A stretch of DNA of 10,078 nucleotides from positions 1 through 10,078 of the forward strand of contig JACCQW010000265.1 of the NCBI GenBank assembly GCA_013813955.1, written 5' to 3'. Shown here in pieces: positions 1 to 6,052 of the stretch. A program made the position numbers and the translations under genes. The stretch comes from Solirubrobacterales bacterium (GTDB taxonomy: Bacteria > Actinomycetota > Thermoleophilia > Solirubrobacterales > Solirubrobacteraceae). The notes under the pieces were generated by a model, which did not search any database, was not told where the DNA came from, and saw only the letters and a program-made list of their open reading frames with translations. The first letter of the stretch is position 1; each line of letters opens with the position of its first letter.

Positions 1-849
1 GGTCTGGACCGCGGCGCGGGCGCGCGCGCGGTCCTGAGCTGGCCCCGGGCGCGCCGGCTGGCCCGTGACGCCGACCTCGTCTACCTCAACGGCACGGTGT
101 GCGGGCGCCTGCTGCCCGCTCTGCGCGGCCGGCGGACGGTCCTGCACGTCCACGACATGGTCGACCGCGTGCCCCGGCACTGGTCGCGCGCGGACGCGGT
201 GCTCGCCGACTCCGAGGCCGTCGCCCGGCGGCTGCCCGGCCTGGACGCGCACGTCGTCTACTGCCCGGTCGAGCTCGACGTGCCCGATGCTCCCGCGCCG
301 TGGCCCGAGGACGGCGCCGGGGGCGGACCGGTGGTCGGCTTCGTCGGGCGCCTGGAGCCCCGCAAGGGCCCGCTGGACCTGGTTGAGGCCGCACCGGCGA
401 TCCGGGCGGGCGTTCCCGGTGTTCGAGTGGTCATCGTGGGCGACGACCCCTACGCCGGCGACCCGGGCTACGTCCGCCACGTGAAGGCCGCCGACGGCGT
501 CGAGCACGTGCCCTGGGTGGCCGACGGAGCCGCGGTGATGCGCCACCTCGACGTGCTTGTCGCCCCGTCGCGCCAGGAGCCCTTCGGCACCGTGCTCGCC
601 GAGGCCATGGCCGCCGGCACGCCGGTCGTCGCCACGCGCGTCGACGGGCTGCCCGAGGTCGTCGCCGACGGCGAGACCGGCCGCCTGGTCAGCCCGGGGC
701 GCCCGGACCAGCTCGCCGCCGCCGTGCTCGAGGTGCTCGGCCGCCGCGAGGAGATGGGCGCGGCCGCACGCGAGCGTGCGCAGCGCTTCGGCGCGGACGC
801 CTACGCCGACCGCGTCGAGGCGATCCTGCGGACGGCGGCTGCGCGATGA
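1..849 (+). CDS. GT4 family glycosyltransferase, 5' truncated by window
   Basis: This is the C-terminal 282 residues of a GT-B fold, GT4 (Glyco_transf_4/Glycos_transf_1) enzyme that transfers a sugar from a nucleotide-sugar donor to a growing glycan at the cytoplasmic membrane face. The frame is open from base 1, so the true start lies upstream; the GTG at 97 is an internal valine in NGTVCGRLL. Visible landmarks are HVHDMVDRVP (acceptor-side domain), ADSEAV, the hinge strand VVGFVGRLEPRKGPLDLVEA and the donor-site motif EPFGTVLAEAMAAGTPVVA. That last motif carries the E-x7-E pair typical of retaining GT4 enzymes and is followed by GLPEVVADGETGRLV. The TGA stop overlaps the next gene's ATG by 4 bp, so the two are probably translationally coupled. 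Donor and acceptor cannot be told from sequence alone. The family assignment is firm and the substrate unknown. Confidence 0.93.
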   Translation, partial: GLDRGAGARAVLSWPRARRLARDADLVYLNGTVCGRLLPALRGRRTVLHVHDMVDRVPRHWSRADAVLADSEAVARRLPGLDAHVVYCPVELDVPDAPAPWPEDGAGGGPVVGFVGRLEPRKGPLDLVEAAPAIRAGVPGVRVVIVGDDPYAGDPGYVRHVKAADGVEHVPWVADGAAVMRHLDVLVAPSRQEPFGTVLAEAMAAGTPVVATRVDGLPEVVADGETGRLVSPGRPDQLAAAVLEVLGRREEMGAAARERAQRFGADAYADRVEAILRTAAAR

Positions 850-1763
850 AGGTGGCCTTCGACAGCCGCCCCGCCGCCGACACCCGCGGCATCGGGCGCT
901 ACGTGCGCTGCCTGCTGACCGCGCTGCGCGAGACCGCCGGCGAGCACGAGCTGGTCGAGACCCACCGCCCGCGGCGCGCCGACGTCTTCCACTCGCCGTG
1001 GATCGACGGCGCCATGCTGCGCGCGCCCTGCCCCCAGGTGGTCACCCTGCACGACGTCGTCCCGCTGAGGCGCCGCAGCGAGTACCTGCGCACCGGCGTC
1101 CGCTTCCGGCTGCGCTACCTCGCCGTCCAGCGCGCCGGGCGGATCATCGTCCCCAGCGCCGTGGTGGCCGGCCAGGTGACCGAGCACCTCGGGATCGAAT
1201 CCGAGCGCCTGGTCGTCGTGCCCGAGGCGCCCGCCCCCGAGCTGCGCGAGCGCAGCCCCGACCAGGTCGCCGCCGTGCGCGAGCGCTACGGGCTGCCCTC
1301 CGAGTACCTCGTGTGGGTCGGCGGCCTGCAGACGCCGGACCCGCGCAAGCGCGTCGCCGCCCTGGCACGGACGCCGCGCGAGCTGCCGCTCGTGCTCGTC
1401 GGCGCGACGAAGCCCTGGGCGCACGAGCTGCCCGACGTCACCCTCACCGGCCACGTGCCCGACGACGACCTCGCGGCGATCTACACCGGCGCCCGCGCCC
1501 TCGTGTTCCCCTCCGACGACGAGGGCTTCGGCCTGCCCACCGTGGAGGCGCTGGCTTGCGGGCTGCCGGTCGTCGCGTCGGACATCCCCGTGCTGCGCGA
1601 GGTCCTGGGCGACCGCGCGACGTTCGTCGACCAGGGCGACCTCGAGGGCCTGCTGGCCGCCGGGGCGGCCGCTCGCCGCCCGGCACCCCCCCCGCCCCCG
1701 TGGACGTGGCTGGACGCGGCGCGCGCCACCTGGGCGACCTATGCCGCGGTCGCCCGCGCCTGA
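846..1763 (+). CDS. GT4 family glycosyltransferase, short form (305 aa)
   Basis: This is a complete GT4 glycosyltransferase, shorter than the roughly 350-400 residues usual for the family; the loss is mostly in the N-terminal acceptor domain. MKVAFDSRP followed by RGIGRYV (14-20) is the glycine-rich first loop. VTLHDVVPL (66-74) and VPSA (102-105) are acceptor-domain landmarks. WVGGLQTPDPRKRV (157-170) opens the donor domain, and EGFGLPTVE (226-234) supplies the E-x7-E donor site, followed by GLPVVASDIPVLREV. The ATG lies in an ATGA overlap with the preceding GT4 gene, with no strong Shine-Dalgarno sequence, so coupling is likely. A C8 run at 1686-1693 encodes part of a proline tract (about 279-285) near the C-terminus. 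The last 25 bp overlap the 3' end of the opposite-strand FAD gene. It probably extends a glycan alongside its neighbour; the sugar is unknown. Confidence 0.93.
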   Translation: MKVAFDSRPAADTRGIGRYVRCLLTALRETAGEHELVETHRPRRADVFHSPWIDGAMLRAPCPQVVTLHDVVPLRRRSEYLRTGVRFRLRYLAVQRAGRIIVPSAVVAGQVTEHLGIESERLVVVPEAPAPELRERSPDQVAAVRERYGLPSEYLVWVGGLQTPDPRKRVAALARTPRELPLVLVGATKPWAHELPDVTLTGHVPDDDLAAIYTGARALVFPSDDEGFGLPTVEALACGLPVVASDIPVLREVLGDRATFVDQGDLEGLLAAGAAARRPAPPPPPWTWLDAARATWATYAAVARA

Positions 1764-3130
1764 ACGCCGCTTGCAAGCAGCTCGCGCGCGGCGTCCTCCC
1801 CGAGGCGCACGGAGTAGTTCGTCCCGCGGTCCTCGGGATAGATCTGCGTCGTGTTGGCCAGCAGCAGGCCCGGGACGCCGGTCTGCAGCGGCGGGATGCG
1901 CTCGTGGTAGCCGACGGTCACGATCGGCTGGGCGGCGGGCTCGCGAAACAGCCAGCGCTCGCGGATCCACCCCGTCTCGAAGGCGGGCTGGACCTTGCGC
2001 AGGCCGGGCTCGTAGGCCGCCACGAGCTCCTGCGCCGACAGGTCGAGCAGCGGGTCCCCGGGCGCCAGGTAGTTGGCGACGTAGAGGAAGCGCCGTCCGT
2101 CGTAGCGCTCGCGCTCGACGAGGTTCGTGTGCTCGACGAGGCCGACGAACGGCAGCTCGGGGTCGGCCACGTTCGTCCAGTAGAACGGGCTGAAGCGCCG
2201 GTCGAGCTCGAGCAGGAGGCACAGCGCCGTGTGGTACTCCGTCCCGCGCAGGAGGTCGAGGTAGGGTTCGCCGACCCGGGCCGCGAGCTCGGGGGCCAGC
2301 ACGCCCTCGAAGACGTCGTTGGGCACGGTCGCCACGACGGCGTCGTAGCGCTCGGCCGGGCCGTCCACCGCATAGGCACGCGGGTCGTGGCCGGTGCGGA
2401 AGGCGCCGGGCGCGGCGGCGTGGACGAGGTACGGGCCGGCCCCCTCCACCCGCGCCGCCGGGCGGTCGACGAGCACGCGCCCGCTGCCCGCCTGGATCGC
2501 GTCGCGCAGCGCCTCGAACAGCCGCTGCCAGGAGTGCGCCGGGTAGCCGAGCAGCTCCTGCCTGGCCTCCTCGCCCTCCAGCTGGCGGCGCAGCGTCAGC
2601 TTGCCCCACAGCCACGCCATCGAGATGTCCTCCGCCCGGTCGCCGAACTTGCCGCGCAGCAGCGGCCCCCAGATCTTCTCCCACGGAGCGCGGCCCATCG
2701 CCCACTCGATCCACGCCCGCGCGGTGATCTGCTCGTAGGGCCCGACCTCCTTCGCGCGCTTCTGCAGCAGCAGGACCGCGAGGCCCATCCGCACACGGGC
2801 GACCGGCGACAGCGGCCCGAAGCGCAGCAGGTCCATCGGCGTCGTGAACGGCCACTGGCGCCCATCGACGAAGAAGGCCATCGAGGACGGCCGCCACTGC
2901 AGCTCGTCGCCCATCCCGAGCTCCTCGTACAGCGCGGCGATGTGCCGGTCGCTGGTGAACAGGTGGTGGTAGTAGCGCTCGAGCAGGTGGCCGTCGCCGA
3001 CGTCGACGGTGGCCGCCTGGCCGCCCAGGCCGGGCCAGCGCTCGTAGACGTCGCAGACATGGCCGGCCTGCGTGAGGCGGTGCGCGCAGACCAGGCCGGC
3101 GACACCGGCGCCGAGGACCGCGACCCTCAT
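1739..3130 (-). CDS. NAD(P)/FAD-dependent oxidoreductase, amine-oxidase fold
   Basis: This is a 463-residue flavoprotein of the Amino_oxidase/NAD_binding_8 superfamily (relatives include protoporphyrinogen oxidase, phytoene desaturase and UDP-galactopyranose mutase). The N-terminal Rossmann motif GAGVAGL (7-13) and the acidic ribose-binding E30 in VYE, then PGLGGQA (33-39), mark the FAD site. The C-terminal segment GLLLANTTQIYPEDRG (421-436) with GTNYSVRLGEDAARELL looks like the second FAD contact. RYYHHLFTSD (52-61) and WRPSSMAFFVDG are probable substrate-domain motifs. ATG at 3130 was chosen because the Rossmann motif begins there. The in-frame opening continues about 100 codons upstream but only as antisense to the flippase-like gene. 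The start overlaps that gene's stop by 4 bp (ATGA), and GGTGG upstream is a weak ribosome site. It is the last gene of a three-gene operon with a polyprenyl-type GT2 and a membrane protein, so a lipid-linked sugar or polyprenol substrate is inferred. The reaction is unknown. Confidence 0.87.
   Translation of the reverse strand: MRVAVLGAGVAGLVCAHRLTQAGHVCDVYERWPGLGGQAATVDVGDGHLLERYYHHLFTSDRHIAALYEELGMGDELQWRPSSMAFFVDGRQWPFTTPMDLLRFGPLSPVARVRMGLAVLLLQKRAKEVGPYEQITARAWIEWAMGRAPWEKIWGPLLRGKFGDRAEDISMAWLWGKLTLRRQLEGEEARQELLGYPAHSWQRLFEALRDAIQAGSGRVLVDRPAARVEGAGPYLVHAAAPGAFRTGHDPRAYAVDGPAERYDAVVATVPNDVFEGVLAPELAARVGEPYLDLLRGTEYHTALCLLLELDRRFSPFYWTNVADPELPFVGLVEHTNLVERERYDGRRFLYVANYLAPGDPLLDLSAQELVAAYEPGLRKVQPAFETGWIRERWLFREPAAQPIVTVGYHERIPPLQTGVPGLLLANTTQIYPEDRGTNYSVRLGEDAARELLASGVQARATAA
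1764..1794 (+). terminator. Weak hairpin at the convergent 3' ends
   Basis: ACGCCGC (1764-1770) pairs with GCGGCGT (1788-1794) across a 17-nt loop directly after the plus-strand GT4 stop. A 10-bp palindrome GCTTGCAAGC (1769-1778) overlaps its left arm. Both lie inside the 3' coding end of the opposite FAD gene. Terminator function is uncertain: the stem is short and there is no T-tract. Confidence 0.25.
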
Positions 3131-4104
3131 GCGCGCGCCACCGCCCGCAGCCGCCCGAGCCCGCCGTAGCGCCCGACGAGCAGCGCCAGGCCCAGCAGCG
3201 TGATCGGCACGATCAGCACGAAGCGCAGCAGCAGCACGTAGGACAGCGCCGCCGCGCCGGAGCGCTCCAGCGCGCGGGCGCCGAAGATGATCGCGGCGTC
3301 GAGCGTGCCCGCGAACGCGGGCCCGCTGGGGATCAGCACGAAGATCGAGGCGACCCCGAGCAGGTAGCCGGTCTCCAGCACCGAGACCCCGAGCCCCGCC
3401 GCCTCGGCCGCTGCCCACCACGCGGCCCACTCAAGCCCCCACACCAGCAGCGACCAGGCCAGCACCTCGGCGCCGTGACGGCCGTGCAGGCGCCGCGTCG
3501 CGGCGGCCATCGGCGCCAGAAAGACCAGCACGCCGCGCAGGTCCCCGCGGCGGTGCAGCACGAGCGCGACCAGGGCACCGACCGCAAGCAGCACGGCGAC
3601 GAGCACCGCGGCGAACGCCAGACGCCCGCCGGACGGGACGCTCACGCCGCTCACGACGCCGTAGGACAGCACGAGAAACAGCCCGAGCAGGATCACCACG
3701 TCCAGGACGCGCTCGGCGACCAGGGTCCCGATCACCGTCCGCGCGTCGGTCCGGGCGCGCGGGGTCAGGAAGAGCACGCGCAGCGCGTCGCCGGCCCGGG
3801 CGGGCAGGACGTTGTTGCCCATGTAACCGACCGCGACCAGGCTGTAGGCGTCGGCGCGGTGCGGCTGCGCCCCGTTGTGGCGCAGCAGAGCCATCCAGCG
3901 CTCGCCGCGCGCCGCGCAGGCGGCCAGGTAGACGGCGATCGCGGCGCCCAGCGCGGTGAGGTCCGCCGCGGAGCTCGGCAGCGTCGGGGCGTCCTGGTGC
4001 AGCGCCCAGATCACGACAGCCGCGAGCGCCGCTACCGAGACGAGCGCTCCGACCGCCGTCAGCACCCGGCCGCGGCTACCAGGCTGGGGTGCGCTCGCGC
4101 TCAT
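3127..4104 (-). CDS. Flippase-like integral membrane protein (LPG_synthase_TM/UPF0104)
   Basis: This is a 325-residue polytopic membrane protein of the lysylphosphatidylglycerol synthase transmembrane family, often annotated 'flippase-like domain'. The signature GYMGNNVLPARAGDALRV (93-110), ERVLDV (131-136) and IPSGPAFAGTLDA (258-270) are family hallmarks. Hydrophobic segments lie at about 16-35, 47-64, 134-157, 162-184, 212-235, 243-262 and 286-311. There is no soluble lysyl-transferase (MprF C-terminal) domain, so it is not an LPG synthase. Stand-alone members commonly sit beside glycosyltransferases, and lipid or lipid-linked-sugar translocation has been proposed for them; that role here is inferred. 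The ATG at 4104 overlaps the upstream GT2 gene by 29 bp. An alternative GTG at 4065 would remove the overlap, but neither has a convincing ribosome site. The stop overlaps the FAD gene start by 4 bp. Confidence 0.92.
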   Translation of the reverse strand: MSASAPQPGSRGRVLTAVGALVSVAALAAVVIWALHQDAPTLPSSAADLTALGAAIAVYLAACAARGERWMALLRHNGAQPHRADAYSLVAVGYMGNNVLPARAGDALRVLFLTPRARTDARTVIGTLVAERVLDVVILLGLFLVLSYGVVSGVSVPSGGRLAFAAVLVAVLLAVGALVALVLHRRGDLRGVLVFLAPMAAATRRLHGRHGAEVLAWSLLVWGLEWAAWWAAAEAAGLGVSVLETGYLLGVASIFVLIPSGPAFAGTLDAAIIFGARALERSGAAALSYVLLLRFVLIVPITLLGLALLVGRYGGLGRLRAVARA

Positions 4105-5047
4105 CCTCGGCGGCGACGACGTTGACCCGGTCGCGCACGACGTACAGCGGCCGGCGCTTGACCTCGTCGTAGATGCGGCCCACGTACTCGCCGATCACCC
4201 CGATGGCCATGAGCTGGATCCCGCCCAGCAACAGCACCGCGATCACCGTGGTCGTCACGCCGGGGACGAACTCCCCGGCGAGCCGGAACACGATCGCCAC
4301 CGGGATCGCCAGAAACGCGAGGGCGGCGCACGCGAAGCCCGCCAGCGTCGCGAGCTGCAGCGGGATGTTGGAGAACGAGGCGATCGCGTCCAGCGCGAAG
4401 CGCACCATCTTGCGCAGCGGGTATTTCGTCTCGCCCGCATGGCGCGCGTCGCGGCGGTAGGGCAACGCGGTCTGGGTGAAGCCGACCCAGGCGGTCATCC
4501 CGCGGATGTAGCGGTTGCGCTCGCGCATGGCCAGCAGCGCATCCAGGGCAACGCGGTCCATGAGCCGGAAGTCCCCGGCGTCCTGCTGCAGCGGGACATC
4601 GGAGAGCTTGCCCATCAGCCGGTAGAACCAGCGTGCGGTGGCGAGCTTGAACGGCGTCTCGCCTTCCCGCGCGGTGCGCGTCGCGTAGACGACGTCCGAG
4701 CCCGCGCGCCAGTGCTCGACCATGCTCGGGATGAGCTCGGGCGGATCCTGCAGGTCGGCGTCGATCATCACGACCGCGTCGCCGCGCGCATGATCGAGGC
4801 CGGCGGTGATCGCGGTCTGGTGGCCGAAGTTGCGCGAGAGCGTCAGCAGCTTGAGCCGGGGGTCGGCCTCCGCGAGCTCGACCAGGATCTGCGGGGTCGC
4901 GTCGGTCGAGCCGTCGTCGACGACGACCAGCTCCCACTCGAGCCCATCGAGGGCCGCCCGCACCCGTTCATAGAACGTGCGCGCCGTTCCCTCCTCGTCG
5001 AGCATCGGCGTGACGACGCTCAAGAGGGCCAGATTCCGTTCCGCCAC
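4076..5047 (-). CDS. GT2 polyprenyl-phosphate glycosyltransferase (DPM1/GtrB-like)
   Basis: This is a 323-residue family 2 glycosyltransferase of the dolichyl-phosphate mannose synthase/GtrB/ArnC type, expected to move a sugar from a nucleotide donor to polyprenyl phosphate at the inner face of the membrane. The N-terminal GT-A domain shows VVTPMLDEE (11-19), VVVDDGSTD (41-49), LSRNFGHQTAI (70-80), the metal-binding DADLQDPPE (96-104) and QQDAGDFRLMDR (154-165). GETKYPLRKM (205-214) precedes two C-terminal membrane helices at about 230-258 and 265-292, the usual GtrB-like layout. The start is GTG at 5047: the family motif begins 10 residues later and no ATG precedes it. A TAGGAT hexamer lies 7 nt before the GTG, so a leaderless transcript is possible, although AGGA could instead act as a ribosome site. 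It is the first gene of the minus-strand operon that continues into the flippase-like and FAD genes. Confidence 0.94.
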   Translation of the reverse strand: MAERNLALLSVVTPMLDEEGTARTFYERVRAALDGLEWELVVVDDGSTDATPQILVELAEADPRLKLLTLSRNFGHQTAITAGLDHARGDAVVMIDADLQDPPELIPSMVEHWRAGSDVVYATRTAREGETPFKLATARWFYRLMGKLSDVPLQQDAGDFRLMDRVALDALLAMRERNRYIRGMTAWVGFTQTALPYRRDARHAGETKYPLRKMVRFALDAIASFSNIPLQLATLAGFACAALAFLAIPVAIVFRLAGEFVPGVTTTVIAVLLLGGIQLMAIGVIGEYVGRIYDEVKRRPLYVVRDRVNVVAAEDERERTPAW

Positions 5048-5054
5048 GCGCAGG

Positions 5055-5060
5055 ATCCTA
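5055..5060 (-). promoter_or_regulatory. Candidate -10 hexamer (TAGGAT) of the GT2/flippase/FAD operon
   Basis: On the minus strand TAGGAT matches the actinobacterial TAnnnT -10 consensus and ends 7 nt before the GTG start at 5047. This spacing puts the transcription start at or next to the start codon, giving a leaderless mRNA. No TTGACA-like -35 is visible 17 nt further upstream. The assignment is inferred from position and consensus only. Confidence 0.45.
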
Positions 5061-5073
5061 GACCGCGGCTAGG
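5057..5073. repeat. 17-bp interrupted palindrome between divergent starts
   Basis: CCTAG (5057-5061) and CTAGG (5069-5073) form perfect 5-bp arms around ACCGCGG. The element lies in the 36-bp gap between the divergent GT2 and methyltransferase starts, overlapping both candidate -10 hexamers. It could be a regulator site, or simply the result of two back-to-back TAGG-type -10 elements. Confidence 0.4.
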
Positions 5074-5075
5074 CT
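5070..5075 (+). promoter_or_regulatory. Candidate -10 hexamer (TAGGCT) of the zinc-ribbon methyltransferase
   Basis: TAGGCT fits TAnnnT and ends 8 nt before the ATG at 5084. No clear Shine-Dalgarno sequence precedes the ATG, so leaderless transcription is the simplest reading. No -35 match is seen. The assignment is inferred from position and consensus. Confidence 0.45.
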
Positions 5076-5083
5076 GCCGCGCC

Positions 5084-5980
5084 ATGACGCGCTGCGCGGC
5101 CTGCGGAGCGTCCGGCCTCGTGGCGCACCTCACGGTGGCGGGCGACGCGGGCCCGGACGGCCTGATTCCCACCACCGACCGCTTCGGGACCGCCCTGGCG
5201 GACATCGTCCGGTGCCCGCGCTGTGAGCACCAGCAGGTCGAGCCGATGCCCACCGGTGCCGAACTGGGCGAGGCGTACGCCGACGCCGCGTCCGAGGACT
5301 ACGTCGAGGAGGAGGCCGGCCAGCGCGAGACGGCCCGCCGGGCGCTGGCCCGCATCGAGCGCCACGTCCCCCAGCGAGGCGCCCTGCTGGACCTCGGCTG
5401 CTGGGTGGGCTTCCTGCTCGCCGAGGCTGGGGGGCGCGGCTGGGCCGCGGTCGGTGTCGAGCCGTCCGCCTTCGCGTCGGCCTACGCACGCGACCGCCTC
5501 GGCCTCGACGTGCGCACGGACGACCTCTTCACCGCACCGCTGCCCGCCCACGCGTTCGACGCCGTCGTCCTCGGCGACGTGATCGAGCACCTCCCCGACC
5601 CCGGGGCGGCGCTGGAGCGCGTCGCCGGGCTGCTGCGCCCGAACGCGATCGCCTGGTTCGCGCTGCCCGACGCCGGCAGCGCCGTCGCCCGCCGGCTCGG
5701 CGCGCGCTGGTGGTCGGTGATCCCCACCCACGTGCAGTACTTCACGCGCGGCTCGATCACGACCCTGCTCGAGCGCCACGGCTGGACCGTGCTCGACATC
5801 GGCACGGCACCCAAGGCGTTCTCGGTGCGCTACTACCTCGAGCGTGTCGGCGGCTACTCCCCGCCGGTGGCGCGCGCCCTGGTGCGCGGCGCCCGCACCG
5901 CCCGCGTCGCCGATCGCATGTGGGCGCCGGACTTCCGCGATCGCATGGCGGTCATCGCCAGAGCCCCCTCGGCCCGCTGA
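5084..5980 (+). CDS. Class I SAM-dependent methyltransferase with N-terminal zinc ribbon
   Basis: This is a 298-residue methyltransferase predicted to move a methyl group from S-adenosylmethionine to a sugar or sugar-lipid of the glycan made by its neighbours. An N-terminal zinc ribbon is formed by CAAC (C4, C7) and CPRC (C44, C47). The Rossmann methyltransferase domain follows, with motif I LLDLGCWVGFLL (101-112), the acidic V-V-E-P-S strand end (about 123-128), DDLFTAPLP (146-154) and DVIEHLPDP (165-173), as in Methyltransf_23-type enzymes. HVQYFTRGSITTLLERHGW (216-234) is a conserved C-terminal landmark of sugar and quinone methyltransferases. Motif I reads GCWVG rather than the commoner GCGTG or GCGSG. 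The ATG at 5084 is chosen because C4/C7 follow at once; the frame opens far upstream only as antisense to the GT2 gene. It is monocistronic, divergent from the GT2 operon and convergent with the next. The acceptor is unknown. Confidence 0.9.
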   Translation: MTRCAACGASGLVAHLTVAGDAGPDGLIPTTDRFGTALADIVRCPRCEHQQVEPMPTGAELGEAYADAASEDYVEEEAGQRETARRALARIERHVPQRGALLDLGCWVGFLLAEAGGRGWAAVGVEPSAFASAYARDRLGLDVRTDDLFTAPLPAHAFDAVVLGDVIEHLPDPGAALERVAGLLRPNAIAWFALPDAGSAVARRLGARWWSVIPTHVQYFTRGSITTLLERHGWTVLDIGTAPKAFSVRYYLERVGGYSPPVARALVRGARTARVADRMWAPDFRDRMAVIARAPSAR

Positions 5981-5986
5981 GGGGGC
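5963..5986 (+). terminator. GC hairpin spanning the methyltransferase stop codon
   Basis: GCCCCCTC (5963-5970) and GAGGGGGC (5979-5986) form a perfect 8-bp stem with an 8-nt loop. The second arm begins within the TGA stop at 5978-5980. No T-run follows, as is usual for GC-rich actinobacterial terminators. It could serve the convergent genes on both strands. Confidence 0.45.
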
Positions 5987-6019
5987 GAACTCCGCGGGCC
6001 GCAGCCTCTGAAGGGCATG

Positions 6020-6039
6020 GGACCGCGCGGCCGTGGTCC
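6020..6039 (+). terminator. Second hairpin in the convergent gap
   Basis: GGACCGCG (6020-6027) pairs with CGTGGTCC (6032-6039) across a CGGC loop. In a plus-strand RNA this is an 8-bp stem with one G-U pair; in the minus-strand RNA that pair becomes an A-C mismatch, so the element favours the plus transcript. It lies 39 nt past the methyltransferase stop and is followed by a short pyrimidine-rich stretch. Confidence 0.35.
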
Positions 6040-6052
6040 TGCTCTTCCGCCG

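Noticed and set aside
1..60. A GC-alternating stretch that might be a simple repeat.
   Set aside because: It is short, imperfect and explained by Arg/Ala/Gly codons of the truncated GT4.
97..849. GTG at 97 as the start of the first GT4.
   Set aside because: The frame is open to base 1 and the preceding residues (DADLVYLNGT) fit a GT4 acceptor domain, so 97 is an internal valine and the gene is truncated by the window edge.
801..2897. A 698-codon minus-strand open frame across the GT4 and FAD genes.
   Set aside because: Its product is compositionally biased without recognisable motifs, while the overlapping frames carry full GT4 and FAD-enzyme signatures.
1739..3130. Calling the FAD protein UDP-galactopyranose mutase (Glf).
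   Set aside because: The N-terminal and C-terminal FAD motifs are amine-oxidase-like, but the characteristic UGM motifs I expect are not recognisable and the protein is longer than typical UGM.
557..3169. An 870-codon plus-strand open frame.
   Set aside because: It is antisense or out of frame to three well-supported genes. Its translation is low-complexity Arg/Ala/Pro-rich with no domain motifs, as expected of shadow frames in GC-rich DNA.
3131..3430. In-frame upstream extension of the FAD oxidoreductase by about 100 codons.
   Set aside because: The conserved Rossmann motif begins at the ATG at 3130. The extension is antisense-like Gly/Arg/Ala sequence lying over the flippase-like gene, and a 4-bp ATGA overlap supports the inner start.
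3127..4104. Reading the membrane protein as a lysylphosphatidylglycerol synthase (MprF).
   Set aside because: Only the transmembrane flippase-like domain is present; the C-terminal aminoacyl-transferase domain of MprF is absent.
3956..5083. Upstream extension of the zinc-ribbon methyltransferase frame.
   Set aside because: It is antisense to the GT2 gene and has no domain character. The zinc-ribbon Cys residues start directly after the ATG at 5084.
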